From: Planctomycetota bacterium
GTDB lineage: Bacteria; Planctomycetota; B15-G4
NCBI GenBank assembly: GCA_029259695.1
Contig: JAJDEQ010000177.1
Location: 1 to 35,215 of the forward strand
Length of the DNA: 35,215 nucleotides
Reading direction: 5' to 3'
Below the pieces are notes generated by a model that did no database searches, was not told the origin of the DNA, and was given only the letters and a program-made list of their open reading frames with translations. Every line of letters begins with the position of its first letter. Position 1 is the first letter of the stretch. The translations under genes were made by a program, and so were the position numbers. Positions 22,037 to 29,591 of the stretch are shown here, one piece after another.

Positions 22037-24727
22037 ATGGATGCCGACCACGATGCCATCGATCCCGAGCAACTGCTGGCCCACGCGGGCTGGGTGAGGG
22101 GCCTCGCACGCCGTCTGGTCTTCGACCAGGCACGGGTTGACGATGTCGTGCAGGAGACCTGGATGGCGGCCCTCGGCCGTCGACCCCGAGCCTCCCGGGA
22201 CACACGTGCCTGGCTGGGGGGCATCCTGCGCAATGTCGTTCGGCAGCAGACCCGAAGCGAACGTCGCCTGCGGCGGCGAGAGCAGGCGGCCGCCCGTGCC
22301 GAGTGCGACGAGAGCGGCACCAACCTGATGCTCAAGGCGGAGTGGCTCCGCATTCTCGTGGACGCGGTGCTGGAGCTGCGCGAGCCGTACCGGAGCACCG
22401 TGCTGGCCGTCGACCTCGAAGGCCAGAGCGCAGCCTCCGTGGCACGCCGCCTCGGGATTCCGGCGGCTACGGTCCGCAGCCGGCGAACCCGTGCGCTGGC
22501 CATGTTGCGCGAGCGCCTGGACGCCAGCCACGGCGATCGTCGCGAATGGAGCCTGGCGCTGCTCCCCCTGGCGCTGCCGACGCGCACCGGCACGGGTGCG
22601 GCGCCGCTGCTCGGACGCTTCGTCGATGGCCTCTGGTCGACCGCAAATGGAGTCCTGATCGTGTCCACCAAGTTGAAGCTGACCCTCGGTGTCGTTGCCA
22701 TTCTCGGCGGCGTGTTGCTGGTCCAAGCACTGCAGACCGAGGCACCGCCGATGGCGGCGGTCGAGCCGCTGGCGGTCGTCGCGGAACGCGTGGAGACCGG
22801 GGTCGTACCAGCGTTCGAACTCCCGGCAGCTACGGTGGCTGTGCCACAGAGCCTGGTCGTGGAGGAACCTCCCGCCGGCGTGCCGACCGTCGAGGGAACG
22901 AACGTGCTGCGCGTGGTCCTCGAGGGGATCACCGAAGAGGACGCGCGGCTGACGACGGTCACGTTGACGGGCGTTGACGAGCGCGTCGTGTGGCCCGCGG
23001 AGATCCGGGACTCGTGGCCGTGCCACGGACTGACGAGCGAGTTCGACCTGGATCCGTTCTTCCCGCACGCCCTCGAGCTGGAGGTCGAGGTCGACCATCC
23101 GGATCACTTGTCCGAGAGGACCCGGATTCCGCTGTCCCGCGGCGTCGAGCTGGCGAATGGCAAGACCGTCTACGAAGTCCGGGTGCGGTTGGCGCTGCCT
23201 GAGTTCTGGCCGGAGTTCACGCTCGCTGTGCGCGACGCGCATACAGGGGCGCACCTCGACGACATCGAGCTCGTCTCCGGGCCGGGCATGACCAACTTCA
23301 CGTGGGGGCATAACCCAATTCGGTCCTCTCTCGCCGACGGCCTGAGCTCGCCCGTTGCGCTGATGGGCGGGCGCGACGCGGACGAGCCGGAGGTCGAGGT
23401 CCCCTACTTGGGGTTGCGGCCCGCGGCGGGCGAGTCGCCTCGGCTCGTCAAGATCGCGCACTACATGTCGCAAGGGCACGGCGTCATCCTCTACGCGCGT
23501 GCGCCCGGTTACGCCTGGGGTTCGATCGCGCTCGACCTCTCGAAGAGCGAGCCGCGCGAGCTCTTGCTGAAGCCGGGCTCCGCGATCGACGTGCGGCTGA
23601 CGAATGTGCAGCTCGAGCGCTACAGAGCACTCGAGACGAAGCCCATGCTCTGCGTTCAGTTCCATTTCGAACCGCTTGACGAGACACTCGCGACCGAAGG
23701 GCTGCGGCTCCATGGCCTGAAACCGGGCGTGTACGCCGTCACGGTCGAGTTAGACGGCGGGTCGTGGGCGAAGCGGCCCGTGCTCGCGCGCGAGGAGGTC
23801 TCCCTCGCCGCCGGTGAAACGCGCGAGCTGGTGCTCGCGCTGACCGACCCGCCCGCGCCGCCGGATCGCGTGACCGTCGGCGGGGTGGTGTCCCTCCCCG
23901 CCTTCGATGGTGTGGAGGACGTGCGGCTGCAGCTCTACCCGGCCAACTGGGGATATGGAGTCTCCATTGTCGAGCTCTCGCTGGCCGACATGGTGCGCGC
24001 CGGCGGCGCGCTCCCGACTTGGGTCTTCCAGCTGGAGGACGTCCCGGTCGGCACTTGCCAGATCCGTCTCTTGCCGTTCCTGAAGAGCTGGATGATCGAC
24101 GTCCCGGACGGTGGTCGCGAGGACGTGGAGCTCGTGATCCCGGAGCTCGCCGAGGTGCTCGTCGAGACTGTCGACGCACGGACCGGCGAGCGGATCCCTC
24201 TCGAGAAGCTCCGCTACGTCTACGAGCAGGACCTCCCCGGTCGGGTACACAACATATGGAGCGACCAGATCTGGACCGGCTTCGATGGCGAGCCGGGTCT
24301 CTTCCGCGTCTGGATGGCGCCCGGCGCGGGGTACGTCACGACCTGGGATATCCCGAGCGAGCTGGGCTACGCCGGACTCCGCAAGGATCTCGAGCTGGTC
24401 CCCGGGCTCCAGTCGGTGCGCTTGGAGCTCGTGCCCCCGTGCCTCATCCACTTCGAAATCCTCGTCGACGGGGCCGCCCCGCGGGTCTCGGACGAGATCT
24501 GGGAGTGGGTGCATTATGGAACGCTCAAATACGTCCGCGCGGTCGACCACACGGGGCACTCGCGGGGCCGCGTGGGAAAGCAACTCACCGAGGTGAGCGC
24601 GCCGGGGATCTACGAGATCAGCTTCGAGGGCCTCACCAAAGATCTCTTCCACCCGATCCCACTCCGGCGCGTCGACGTGCGCGCGGGCGAGACGACGGAG
24701 GTGATCGTCCAGCTGCACCGGAAGTAG
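22037..24727 (+). CDS. ECF sigma factor fused through a membrane span to a large extracytoplasmic beta-sandwich region
   Basis: 896 residues. Residues about 15-80 are a sigma-70 region 2 (VDDVVQETWMAAL, DTRAWLGGILRNVVRQQ) and 105-160 a region 4 helix-turn-helix (YRSTVLAVDLEGQSAASVARRLGIPAATVRSRRTRAL), together a complete ECF sigma factor. A hydrophobic helix at about 213-231 (LKLTLGVVAILGGVLLVQA) then predicts that the remaining 660 residues lie outside the membrane. These are beta-rich with repeated segments like AAGETRELVLAL, RAGETTEVIVQL and LELVPGLQSVRLELV, typical of carboxypeptidase-regulatory-like/Ig-like sandwiches. A membrane-tethered sigma factor whose own C-terminus could sense the envelope would need proteolysis or conformational release to act; that is inference. 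Such fusions are known to me mainly from Planctomycetota. The ATG at 22037 is well placed and no anti-sigma gene is adjacent. It is the main gene of the tRNA-integrated element. Confidence 0.88.
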   Translation: MDADHDAIDPEQLLAHAGWVRGLARRLVFDQARVDDVVQETWMAALGRRPRASRDTRAWLGGILRNVVRQQTRSERRLRRREQAAARAECDESGTNLMLKAEWLRILVDAVLELREPYRSTVLAVDLEGQSAASVARRLGIPAATVRSRRTRALAMLRERLDASHGDRREWSLALLPLALPTRTGTGAAPLLGRFVDGLWSTANGVLIVSTKLKLTLGVVAILGGVLLVQALQTEAPPMAAVEPLAVVAERVETGVVPAFELPAATVAVPQSLVVEEPPAGVPTVEGTNVLRVVLEGITEEDARLTTVTLTGVDERVVWPAEIRDSWPCHGLTSEFDLDPFFPHALELEVEVDHPDHLSERTRIPLSRGVELANGKTVYEVRVRLALPEFWPEFTLAVRDAHTGAHLDDIELVSGPGMTNFTWGHNPIRSSLADGLSSPVALMGGRDADEPEVEVPYLGLRPAAGESPRLVKIAHYMSQGHGVILYARAPGYAWGSIALDLSKSEPRELLLKPGSAIDVRLTNVQLERYRALETKPMLCVQFHFEPLDETLATEGLRLHGLKPGVYAVTVELDGGSWAKRPVLAREEVSLAAGETRELVLALTDPPAPPDRVTVGGVVSLPAFDGVEDVRLQLYPANWGYGVSIVELSLADMVRAGGALPTWVFQLEDVPVGTCQIRLLPFLKSWMIDVPDGGREDVELVIPELAEVLVETVDARTGERIPLEKLRYVYEQDLPGRVHNIWSDQIWTGFDGEPGLFRVWMAPGAGYVTTWDIPSELGYAGLRKDLELVPGLQSVRLELVPPCLIHFEILVDGAAPRVSDEIWEWVHYGTLKYVRAVDHTGHSRGRVGKQLTEVSAPGIYEISFEGLTKDLFHPIPLRRVDVRAGETTEVIVQLHRK

Positions 24728-24821
24728 AATCCAGCCTGCCCGGCGATCGCCACCGAGCGGCTGTCGGAGCTGCCCGACGGGCGCACCGCCTCCGACTTGC
24801 GACATCGCGTACGCTGTGCCG

Positions 24822-25115
24822 ATGAGCAGCGAACCCACCCAGACCGGCGACGGCGCCACAGCCCCGCAAGCCCTTCTCACCCGCCCGGTGAATGACCCGA
24901 TGCAGCAGGTGGTCGGCTTCGACGAGGTGTACTGGTGCACGGAGTGCAACGACTACTTCGTGCTGGCCTGGCAGCCGGCCGCCGAGCCGCTTCCGAGCCG
25001 TTGCCAGCGCGTGGCTCCGCCGAAGCGTGATTCCGGATCGGTCTTCTGCCCGGGTTGTTCGGGGGCCTTCGCCGACTACGGGCCGATCCTGCCCTACGTG
25101 CGAGCGCCGGCCTGA
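24822..25115 (+). CDS. Small zinc-ribbon protein, unknown function
   Basis: 97 residues from ATG at 24822 (MSSEPTQTGDGATAP); a GTG two codons upstream is an alternative. It has two cysteine pairs, CTEC near 39-42 and CPGC near 78-81, flanked by aromatic residues (VYWCTECNDYFVLAW and SVFCPGCSGAFADYG), consistent with one zinc ribbon with a 35-residue insertion. No family recognised. It is the last gene of the element, 94 bp after the sigma fusion and 151 bp before the right 48-bp repeat. It could be a DNA- or RNA-binding accessory factor, but nothing in the sequence shows this. Confidence 0.65.
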   Translation: MSSEPTQTGDGATAPQALLTRPVNDPMQQVVGFDEVYWCTECNDYFVLAWQPAAEPLPSRCQRVAPPKRDSGSVFCPGCSGAFADYGPILPYVRAPA

Positions 25116-25266
25116 GACGCTGGCCGGACCCCGGCGCGGCCCCGTTGGCGATCGGGAGCGGCCTGCCATCGCCGTGTCCGCCGTGGTGTTGGGGATCTGG
25201 CCTTGTCCTCGGACGTCACGTCTACGGACGAAGAGTGCGAAGGAATGCGAGGAAACAGCCCCACGT

Positions 25267-25314
25267 CCTGTCACGCTAGAAGTCGAGGGTTCGAGTCCCT
25301 TCACCCTCGCCATT
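25267..25314. repeat. attR-like copy of the 48-bp direct repeat
   Basis: Exact copy of 21097-21144. It has no 5' tRNA half: the preceding bases (GAGGAAACAGCCCCACGT) cannot form a D arm or acceptor strand. It therefore cannot be a functional tRNA and fits the distal end of an integrated element. The open frames crossing it on either strand are the usual tRNA-derived artefacts. Confidence 0.85.
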
Positions 25315-25540
25315 GCTTGCTCCCGGAGCGATGGCCCGGTCGAGCGCAGCGGCCCACCGTGACCACCAGGTCCGGGCTCGCGGAAGCATCTCATCGGCGC
25401 TGTCGTGTGCGTCGCGACGCGCGCGAGATCCCGCCGGGGATCTCGAACGGGTCGGCACGCCCGGGATCGGACTCGTGCCCTACTCTGGTCCAAACACGGC
25501 GGCGGAGACATCGCCGTCGCCCGCACGGGAGGAGTGAAGC

Positions 25541-26668
25541 ATGCGACGCCACAAGGTCATCACCACGCTGGTTCTCACCTTCGCCAGCACCACGTTGATG
25601 GCGAACAACACCCTGCCGCAGCCGCCCGCTGGTTTCGCGGTCACGGCGCTGCAGCTTCCGGCGGGCTGCGAGGCCGGGTACGCAACGGGCATCAGCAGCA
25701 ACGGTCACATCACCGGCATCACCGTGTGCGGCATCGGCCAGATCGGCGTGCTGTGGACGCCGGACGGGAGCATCTCGCGGCTCAAGCCGCTGTTCTCCGG
25801 CGGCGCCTCGCTGCCCGAGCAGCCCAACGACAGCGGCGTCGTGGCCGGCCGGGCGACGATCGACGACGACTTCCATCCGGACTTCCACGCCACCGTGTGG
25901 CGGGGCGGCACGATCAAGGACATCCACCCCTACCCCGATCCGAACGAGGAGTTCAACAGCTGGGCACACGACATCAACAACGACGGTGTCGTCGTGCTCG
26001 AAGCCCAGCCCGACTTCGGTGAGTTCCGTGCGGTGATCTGGAAGCACGGCTCGTTCCAGGATCTCGGGGGACTCTGCGCCTCGTCGGTGTTCTCCTACGC
26101 TTTCGGCATCAACGAAGCCGACGCCGTCGTGGGCGGCTCCTACCCGTGCGGCGCGGTCTTCGAACAGGCGTTCATGTGGCTCGAGCACGGTGCCTACGGT
26201 CTGCCGGCGGGCATGACGAACCTCAACGACCCCGCCCTCGGCCTGCCCACGCTCCCGCCGAGCACCTTCGTCAGCTGGGGTGTCGACGTGAACGACCTGG
26301 GAGAAGTCGTCGGCCAGTGGGTCAACGACGACGACTTCCTGACGCGCAGCTTCGTCTGGGTGCCGGCGACGACGCTCGGGACCCAGGCCGGCATGATCGT
26401 CATCGAGGACGGCAGCAATCAGGTCCGCGCCCGGGCCCTCAACGACCAGCGCCAGGTCGTCGGCCGCCTCGACGTGCCCGGCCCCAACGCCGCGTTCCTG
26501 TGGCAGAGCGGCACCGTCCTCGACCTCAACGACCTGATCCCGGCCGGCACCGGCTGGCAGCTCATGGAGGCGACGGGCATCAACGACGCCGGCAAGATCG
26601 TCGGCTCGGGGACCCTGGCCGGCCTCGACCGACCGTTCCTGCTCACGCCGACGTCGCCGGGGGGCTGA
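25541..26668 (+). CDS. Secreted HAF-repeat protein
   Basis: 375 residues with a signal peptide (MRRHKVITTLVLTFASTTLMA) and a strong GGAGG eight bases before the ATG. The rest consists of HAF-type repeats with the alternating pattern GINxxGxVVG...AFLW: ATGISSNGHITGITV, PNDSGVVAGRATI, AHDINNDGVVVLEAQ, AFGINEADAVVGGS, GVDVNDLGEVVGQWV, ARALNDQRQVVGRLD and ATGINDAGKIVGSGT. The predicted fold is a beta-propeller-like extracellular domain. There is no PEP-CTERM or sortase tail; it ends FLLTPTSPGG. Function unknown. It is the first gene outside the element on the right, preceded by 226 bp without a gene. Confidence 0.85.
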   Translation: MRRHKVITTLVLTFASTTLMANNTLPQPPAGFAVTALQLPAGCEAGYATGISSNGHITGITVCGIGQIGVLWTPDGSISRLKPLFSGGASLPEQPNDSGVVAGRATIDDDFHPDFHATVWRGGTIKDIHPYPDPNEEFNSWAHDINNDGVVVLEAQPDFGEFRAVIWKHGSFQDLGGLCASSVFSYAFGINEADAVVGGSYPCGAVFEQAFMWLEHGAYGLPAGMTNLNDPALGLPTLPPSTFVSWGVDVNDLGEVVGQWVNDDDFLTRSFVWVPATTLGTQAGMIVIEDGSNQVRARALNDQRQVVGRLDVPGPNAAFLWQSGTVLDLNDLIPAGTGWQLMEATGINDAGKIVGSGTLAGLDRPFLLTPTSPGG

Positions 26669-26689
26669 ACCTACGGCGACTCGGCGCGC

Positions 26690-26898
26690 AGGCCGTTCGA
26701 TGCCGCGAAGCACCACCGCGTGGCTTGGCAGCGCACGATCCGGGCGACGCACACGGGCGACTTCCGCGGCTTCCCGCCCACGGGGCGATCGATCGTCTGC
26801 GCGATATGATGACGAGCCGCTTCGACGGTGGCCGCATCGCCGAGGAGTGGGCCCTCTCCGACCTGGCGGATCGTCTCCTCCTCGCGCGGAAGGGGTGA
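26690..26898 (+). pseudogene. SnoaL-like (ester cyclase/polyketide cyclase family) C-terminal remnant, frameshifted
   Basis: One frame reads FDAAKHHRVAWQRTIRATHT, continuing GDFRGFPPTGRSIVCAI, then TGATGA at 26807-26812. From 26806 another frame continues MTSRFDGGRIAEEWALSDLADRLLLARKG and stops at 26898. Joined, these match the second half of the SnoaL-like fold (RWTxxGTHxGxFxGxPPTGR...DIxRxxDGRIAEEWxxSD). The N-terminal half is missing, replaced by the end of the HAF gene region, and the two halves are out of frame near 26801. It is therefore a decayed fragment. The match was made by eye but the motif is distinctive. Confidence 0.6.
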
Positions 26899-26941
26899 GC
26901 ACCGGTGCTGCCTGTGGTCGCTGCACCGAACGGGGGCCGGG

Positions 26942-27157
26942 ATGAGTGATCACGAGGAGACCTGGGTCGATCGTGTCCGGATCGGAGCCGTCGCGGCGGT
27001 CGTCGTCTTCCTCGTCATGCGGGGGGTGGCCATGGTGAGAGACGAGTTCGACGCGGGTTGGGCGCTCCCCTGCGCGCTCCTGGCCTTCATCACGTTCGGT
27101 TTCATGGGCCGTGAGTGGCCGAAGATCTTCTCGGGACCGGGGGGGTGGTGGAGGTGA
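26942..27157 (+). CDS. Small membrane protein, unknown function
   Basis: 71 residues from ATG at 26942 with GGGGGCCGGG upstream. An acidic N-terminus (MSDHEETWVDRVR) is followed by two hydrophobic helices, about 13-28 (IGAVAAVVVFLVMRGV) and 39-56 (WALPCALLAFITFGFMG), then WPKIFSGPGGWWR. Composition and topology look genuine; no family recognised. It is preceded by the SnoaL remnant and followed by a 147-bp gap before the M23 peptidase gene. Confidence 0.55.
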   Translation: MSDHEETWVDRVRIGAVAAVVVFLVMRGVAMVRDEFDAGWALPCALLAFITFGFMGREWPKIFSGPGGWWR

Positions 27158-27304
27158 CCGGGGCGCGGGCGCCAACCACCGTGCCGCTATCGGCCGAGGT
27201 GGTGGTTGCGCCAGTGGCAGAAGGCCATCATGCCGAAGCCCCCGGGAACGAACCCGTCAGGCGTGGGCGATGGCCGGCGACCCGGGCTCCGCTACCATCG
27301 CGGC

Positions 27305-28384
27305 ATGATTCATCCCACCCGCCGCCCGCGACGGATCGCGGCACTGGCCGTCACCGTGATCTCGGGCTGCTCCGGCATCGAGTCGTCGGCGACTCCTGCG
27401 CCGGAGCGTGGGAGTCCCGAGGGCGTCGCAGGGCTTGCCGAGGAGCACGTGCCCGACGCGGACCCGCTCATCACGGTCGGCCGGACGGCCACTCGCCGCT
27501 TCTTCGAAGGCGAGGACGACGCGCTCTGGGAGGCCTTCACGTCGGAGCTGCGCGAGCAGCTCGGCGGACAGCAGGCGGCGCTGGCGGCCGCTCGCCTCGA
27601 GGTCGAGGTGGAGCTGGGCGCCGAGGTCGAGGTCCTCTGGGAGGAGCTCGTCGGCCAGGGCGACCAGACCGTCTACGTGCGCACCTCGCGCTTCGAGAAC
27701 TTCGAGCAGCACTTCCAGGTCGTGTTCGCGATCGACGCCGACGGTGCACTCGCGAGCTTCAGCATCCAGCCCGTGCAGGCGGAGGCGCCGAGCGACTACC
27801 TCGACTACCGCACGAAGACGGAGTTGCAGCTGCCCTTCGAGGGCGAGTGGACCGTGCTCTGGGGCGGCCGTACGCTCGATGTGAACTACCACACCGTCTA
27901 CCCGGACCAGCGCTTTGCCTACGATCTGCTCGTCATGCGCGACGGCGTCTCGCACACGGGCGACGGCACCTCCCTCGAGGACTACCACTGCTGGGGGCTG
28001 CGCGTGCTCGCGCCCGGGCGCGGAAGCGTGCACGCCGCGGGGGACGGCCACGACGACAACGTGCCCGGTGAGATGGACCGCGAGCACGCGCTGGGCAACC
28101 ACGTGATCCTCGACCACGGCAACGGCGAGTACTCGTTTCTCTCGCACCTGCAGAAGGGCTCGGTGGCCGTGGAGGTCGGCGACGAGGTGGATGTGGGCAC
28201 GTTCCTCGGGCGGTGCGGCAACAGCGGCAGCGCCACCGAACCGCACATCCACTACCACCTGCAGGACACGCCGGACTTCATCCAGGGGCGGGGCATGCCG
28301 GCGCAGTTCCGGGACTACGTGGCCGACGGTGAGTTCGTCGAGCGCGGCGAGCCGGTGAAGCCGCAGGTCATCCGGAACCAGTGA
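27305..28384 (+). CDS. Lipoprotein M23-family metallopeptidase with N-terminal DUF3887-like domain
   Basis: 359 residues. A lipoprotein signal ends in the lipobox VISGC with C22. Residues about 52-158 (ITVGRTATRRFFEGEDDALW through FAIDADGALASFSIQPV) match the DUF3887 pattern often placed before M23 domains. The catalytic domain has the metal ligands H196 and D207 (NYHTVYPDQRFAYD), then GNHVILDHGNGEYSFLSHLQKGS with H281, and the HxH motif H314-I-H316 in TEPHIHYHLQD. All zinc ligands are therefore present, so it should be active. The expected role is cleaving peptidoglycan cross-links or another glycine-rich peptide at the cell surface. The ATG at 27305 was chosen because the signal sequence starts there; the upstream frame to 27206 is not protein-like. 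Confidence 0.9.
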   Translation: MIHPTRRPRRIAALAVTVISGCSGIESSATPAPERGSPEGVAGLAEEHVPDADPLITVGRTATRRFFEGEDDALWEAFTSELREQLGGQQAALAAARLEVEVELGAEVEVLWEELVGQGDQTVYVRTSRFENFEQHFQVVFAIDADGALASFSIQPVQAEAPSDYLDYRTKTELQLPFEGEWTVLWGGRTLDVNYHTVYPDQRFAYDLLVMRDGVSHTGDGTSLEDYHCWGLRVLAPGRGSVHAAGDGHDDNVPGEMDREHALGNHVILDHGNGEYSFLSHLQKGSVAVEVGDEVDVGTFLGRCGNSGSATEPHIHYHLQDTPDFIQGRGMPAQFRDYVADGEFVERGEPVKPQVIRNQ

Positions 28385-28436
28385 GCGGGGCGGACGCGGG
28401 CCGCCGCGCGCCGGGCTGACGGGGCGAACCAGCCCC

Positions 28437-28464
28437 TTGACGATCTCACTTTGTGACGTAAAGT
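28437..28464 (+). promoter_or_regulatory. Promoter of the membrane protein/winged-helix operon, predicted leaderless
   Basis: TTGACG at 28437-28442, a 16-bp spacer and TAAAGT at 28459-28464 form a good -35/-10 pair. Initiation about seven bases downstream would fall at or next to the ATG at 28472, so the transcript would have little or no leader and no ribosome-binding site. None is seen before the ATG. Confidence 0.6.
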
Positions 28465-28465
28465 G
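28447..28465. promoter_or_regulatory. Palindromic operator overlapping the spacer and -10 box
   Basis: CACTTT-GTGACGT-AAAGTG: perfect 6-bp arms around a 7-base centre, occupying the promoter spacer and the -10 element. Binding of a dimeric winged-helix protein here would block polymerase. The obvious candidate is the regulator encoded second in the operon (29070-29480), giving negative autoregulation. That link is inferred. Confidence 0.55.
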
Positions 28466-28471
28466 ACCGTC

Positions 28472-29089
28472 ATGGAACTCAATCACGCCTTGTCCCAGCT
28501 GTCCGAGATCCACGCGCAGGTGCTGCGCAGCGAGGTCTTCCGCGGTTATCGGTCGATCCCCATCGCGGGGACCGGTCTGCTCGCGTTCGTGGCGGCCACG
28601 GCGCAGGAACGCCTGTGGCCGGCCCAGGACGGCGCCACCTTCGTGTGGTTCTGGTTCGTCGTCGCCGGGATCGGGCTCGCGATCCAGGGCATCGACGTCC
28701 TGCTGACCCTGCGCACCCAGGACTGGCGCGCGTTCCAGGCGCACGCCGTGCCCGTGCTCGCGCAGTTCGTGCCGACGATCGTCGTTGGCGCGGCGATCAC
28801 GGTGATCCTGGCCCGGCCGGACCTGAGCGCGACGGCGTTGCTGCCCGGGTTGTGGGCGCTCGTGTTCTCGCTCGGCGTCTTCGCCTCGCGACCGTACCTG
28901 CCCCGCGCGGTGGGTTGGGTCGGCGTGTTCTACCTCGCCGCCGGGATCCTGCTGCTCGCCATCGCGGACGTGAGCGCCCTGCCCTCACCGTGGGTCATGG
29001 GCCTGACGTTCGGCGTCGGGCAGTCCGCGCTCGCGGTCGTCATGCACTTCCAGCTCGAACGGGAATCCGATGGTCGGTCGCTCGCCTAA
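28472..29089 (+). CDS. Six-helix membrane protein paired with a winged-helix regulator
   Basis: 205 residues from ATG at 28472 (MELNHALSQLSEIHAQVLRSEVF); the GTG at 28463 lies inside the operator/-10 and is unlikely to be used. An amphipathic N-terminal helix is followed by about six membrane spans, for example IAGTGLLAFVAATA, FVWFWFVVAGIGLAIQGIDVLL, FVPTIVVGAAITVILA, LLPGLWALVFSLGVFA and GVFYLAAGILLLAIADV. No catalytic motif or named family is recognised. It overlaps the regulator gene by 20 bp, so the pair is one operon. Membrane protein plus a cytosolic HTH_34-like regulator suggests a small sensing or homeostasis module. Confidence 0.75.
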   Translation: MELNHALSQLSEIHAQVLRSEVFRGYRSIPIAGTGLLAFVAATAQERLWPAQDGATFVWFWFVVAGIGLAIQGIDVLLTLRTQDWRAFQAHAVPVLAQFVPTIVVGAAITVILARPDLSATALLPGLWALVFSLGVFASRPYLPRAVGWVGVFYLAAGILLLAIADVSALPSPWVMGLTFGVGQSALAVVMHFQLERESDGRSLA

Positions 29090-29480
29090 GAACTCGCCGG
29101 ACCCGGCCGACAACGGCCAGTTCAGCTACGGCGGCCTCGATCGCGTGCTGCACGAGAAGGCGCGCCTCGGGATCCTCACCGCGCTCTCGACGCGCGCGGA
29201 CGGCGTGTTGTTCGTGGACCTGAAGTCGATGTGCGCGCTGACCGACGGGAACCTCAGCCGCCACATCCAGGTGTTGCAGGAAGCCGGGCTCGTGGACGTG
29301 TTCAAGCACGAGGGCGACGGCCGCCCGCAGACGCTCCTGCGCCTGTCCCAGGCGGGGCGCAGGGAGTTCCTCGCGTATCTCGACGAGCTCGAGCGCGTGA
29401 TCCGCGACGCGCGCCCGGCCGCGAACAAGCTCCCGGCGCGTCGCAAGCCCCAGACCCCTCCCGGCTGGCTGCCGGCGTAA
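29070..29480 (+). CDS. Winged-helix transcriptional regulator (HTH_34-like)
   Basis: 136 residues. Residues about 20-105 match the MarR-like winged-helix family PF13601: GLDRVLHEKARLGILTALST, then ADGVLFVDLKSMCALTDGNLSRHIQVLQEAGLVDVFK (helix-turn-helix with recognition helix NLSRHIQVL), and GRPQTLLRLSQAGRREFLAYLDELERVI (wing and dimerisation helix). The tail is basic and proline-rich. The ATG at 29070 lies inside the upstream gene, overlapping its last 20 bp in another frame. It probably binds as a dimer to the palindrome at 28447-28465 ahead of its own operon. There is no ligand-binding domain beyond the winged helix. Confidence 0.88.
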   Translation: MVGRSPKNSPDPADNGQFSYGGLDRVLHEKARLGILTALSTRADGVLFVDLKSMCALTDGNLSRHIQVLQEAGLVDVFKHEGDGRPQTLLRLSQAGRREFLAYLDELERVIRDARPAANKLPARRKPQTPPGWLPA

Positions 29481-29591
29481 CTCCCTTCATGCTGACCACG
29501 ATTGCTTTTCGTTCTCTCGCTTTGCAATGCCAAGTCACGGAGCGCGCAACCCCATGAGACATGGAGCTCGCCGCGCAGGGAGAGCCGTGCG

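Larger units (their letters stand above)
21097..25314. mobile_element. Putative tRNA-Asp-integrated element bounded by 48-bp direct repeats, no integrase
   Basis: Identical 48-bp sequences lie at 21097-21144 and 25267-25314, 4170 bp apart. The left copy completes an intact tRNA-Asp; the right copy is a bare 3' tRNA fragment preceded by unrelated sequence. This is the attL/attR arrangement left by tyrosine-recombinase integration into a tRNA gene, here with the repeat starting at the anticodon loop. Inside are a collapsed IS91 transposase, a possible DDE-transposase fragment, the ECF sigma/membrane/beta-sandwich fusion gene and a small zinc-ribbon gene. No integrase or excisionase is visible, so the element is either non-autonomous or decayed. 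Alternative: a segmental tRNA duplication unrelated to integration. Confidence 0.7.

Noticed and set aside
21695..23713. 672-codon minus-strand open frame opposite the sigma-fusion gene
   Set aside because: Its composition (His/Arg/Gln-rich, no domain) is that of an antisense shadow in GC-rich DNA. The plus strand has clear sigma-factor domains.
24633..25526. Minus-strand open frame with peptides such as VKGLEPSTSSVTGRGAVSS across the right repeat
   Set aside because: Such sequences are known artefacts of translating tRNA genes or fragments; the coding potential comes from the tRNA-Asp 3' repeat.
29500..29530. ispH promoter at the AT-richer patch TTGCTT...GCAATG
   Set aside because: The -10 match is poor at any normal spacing, so I did not list it as a feature.
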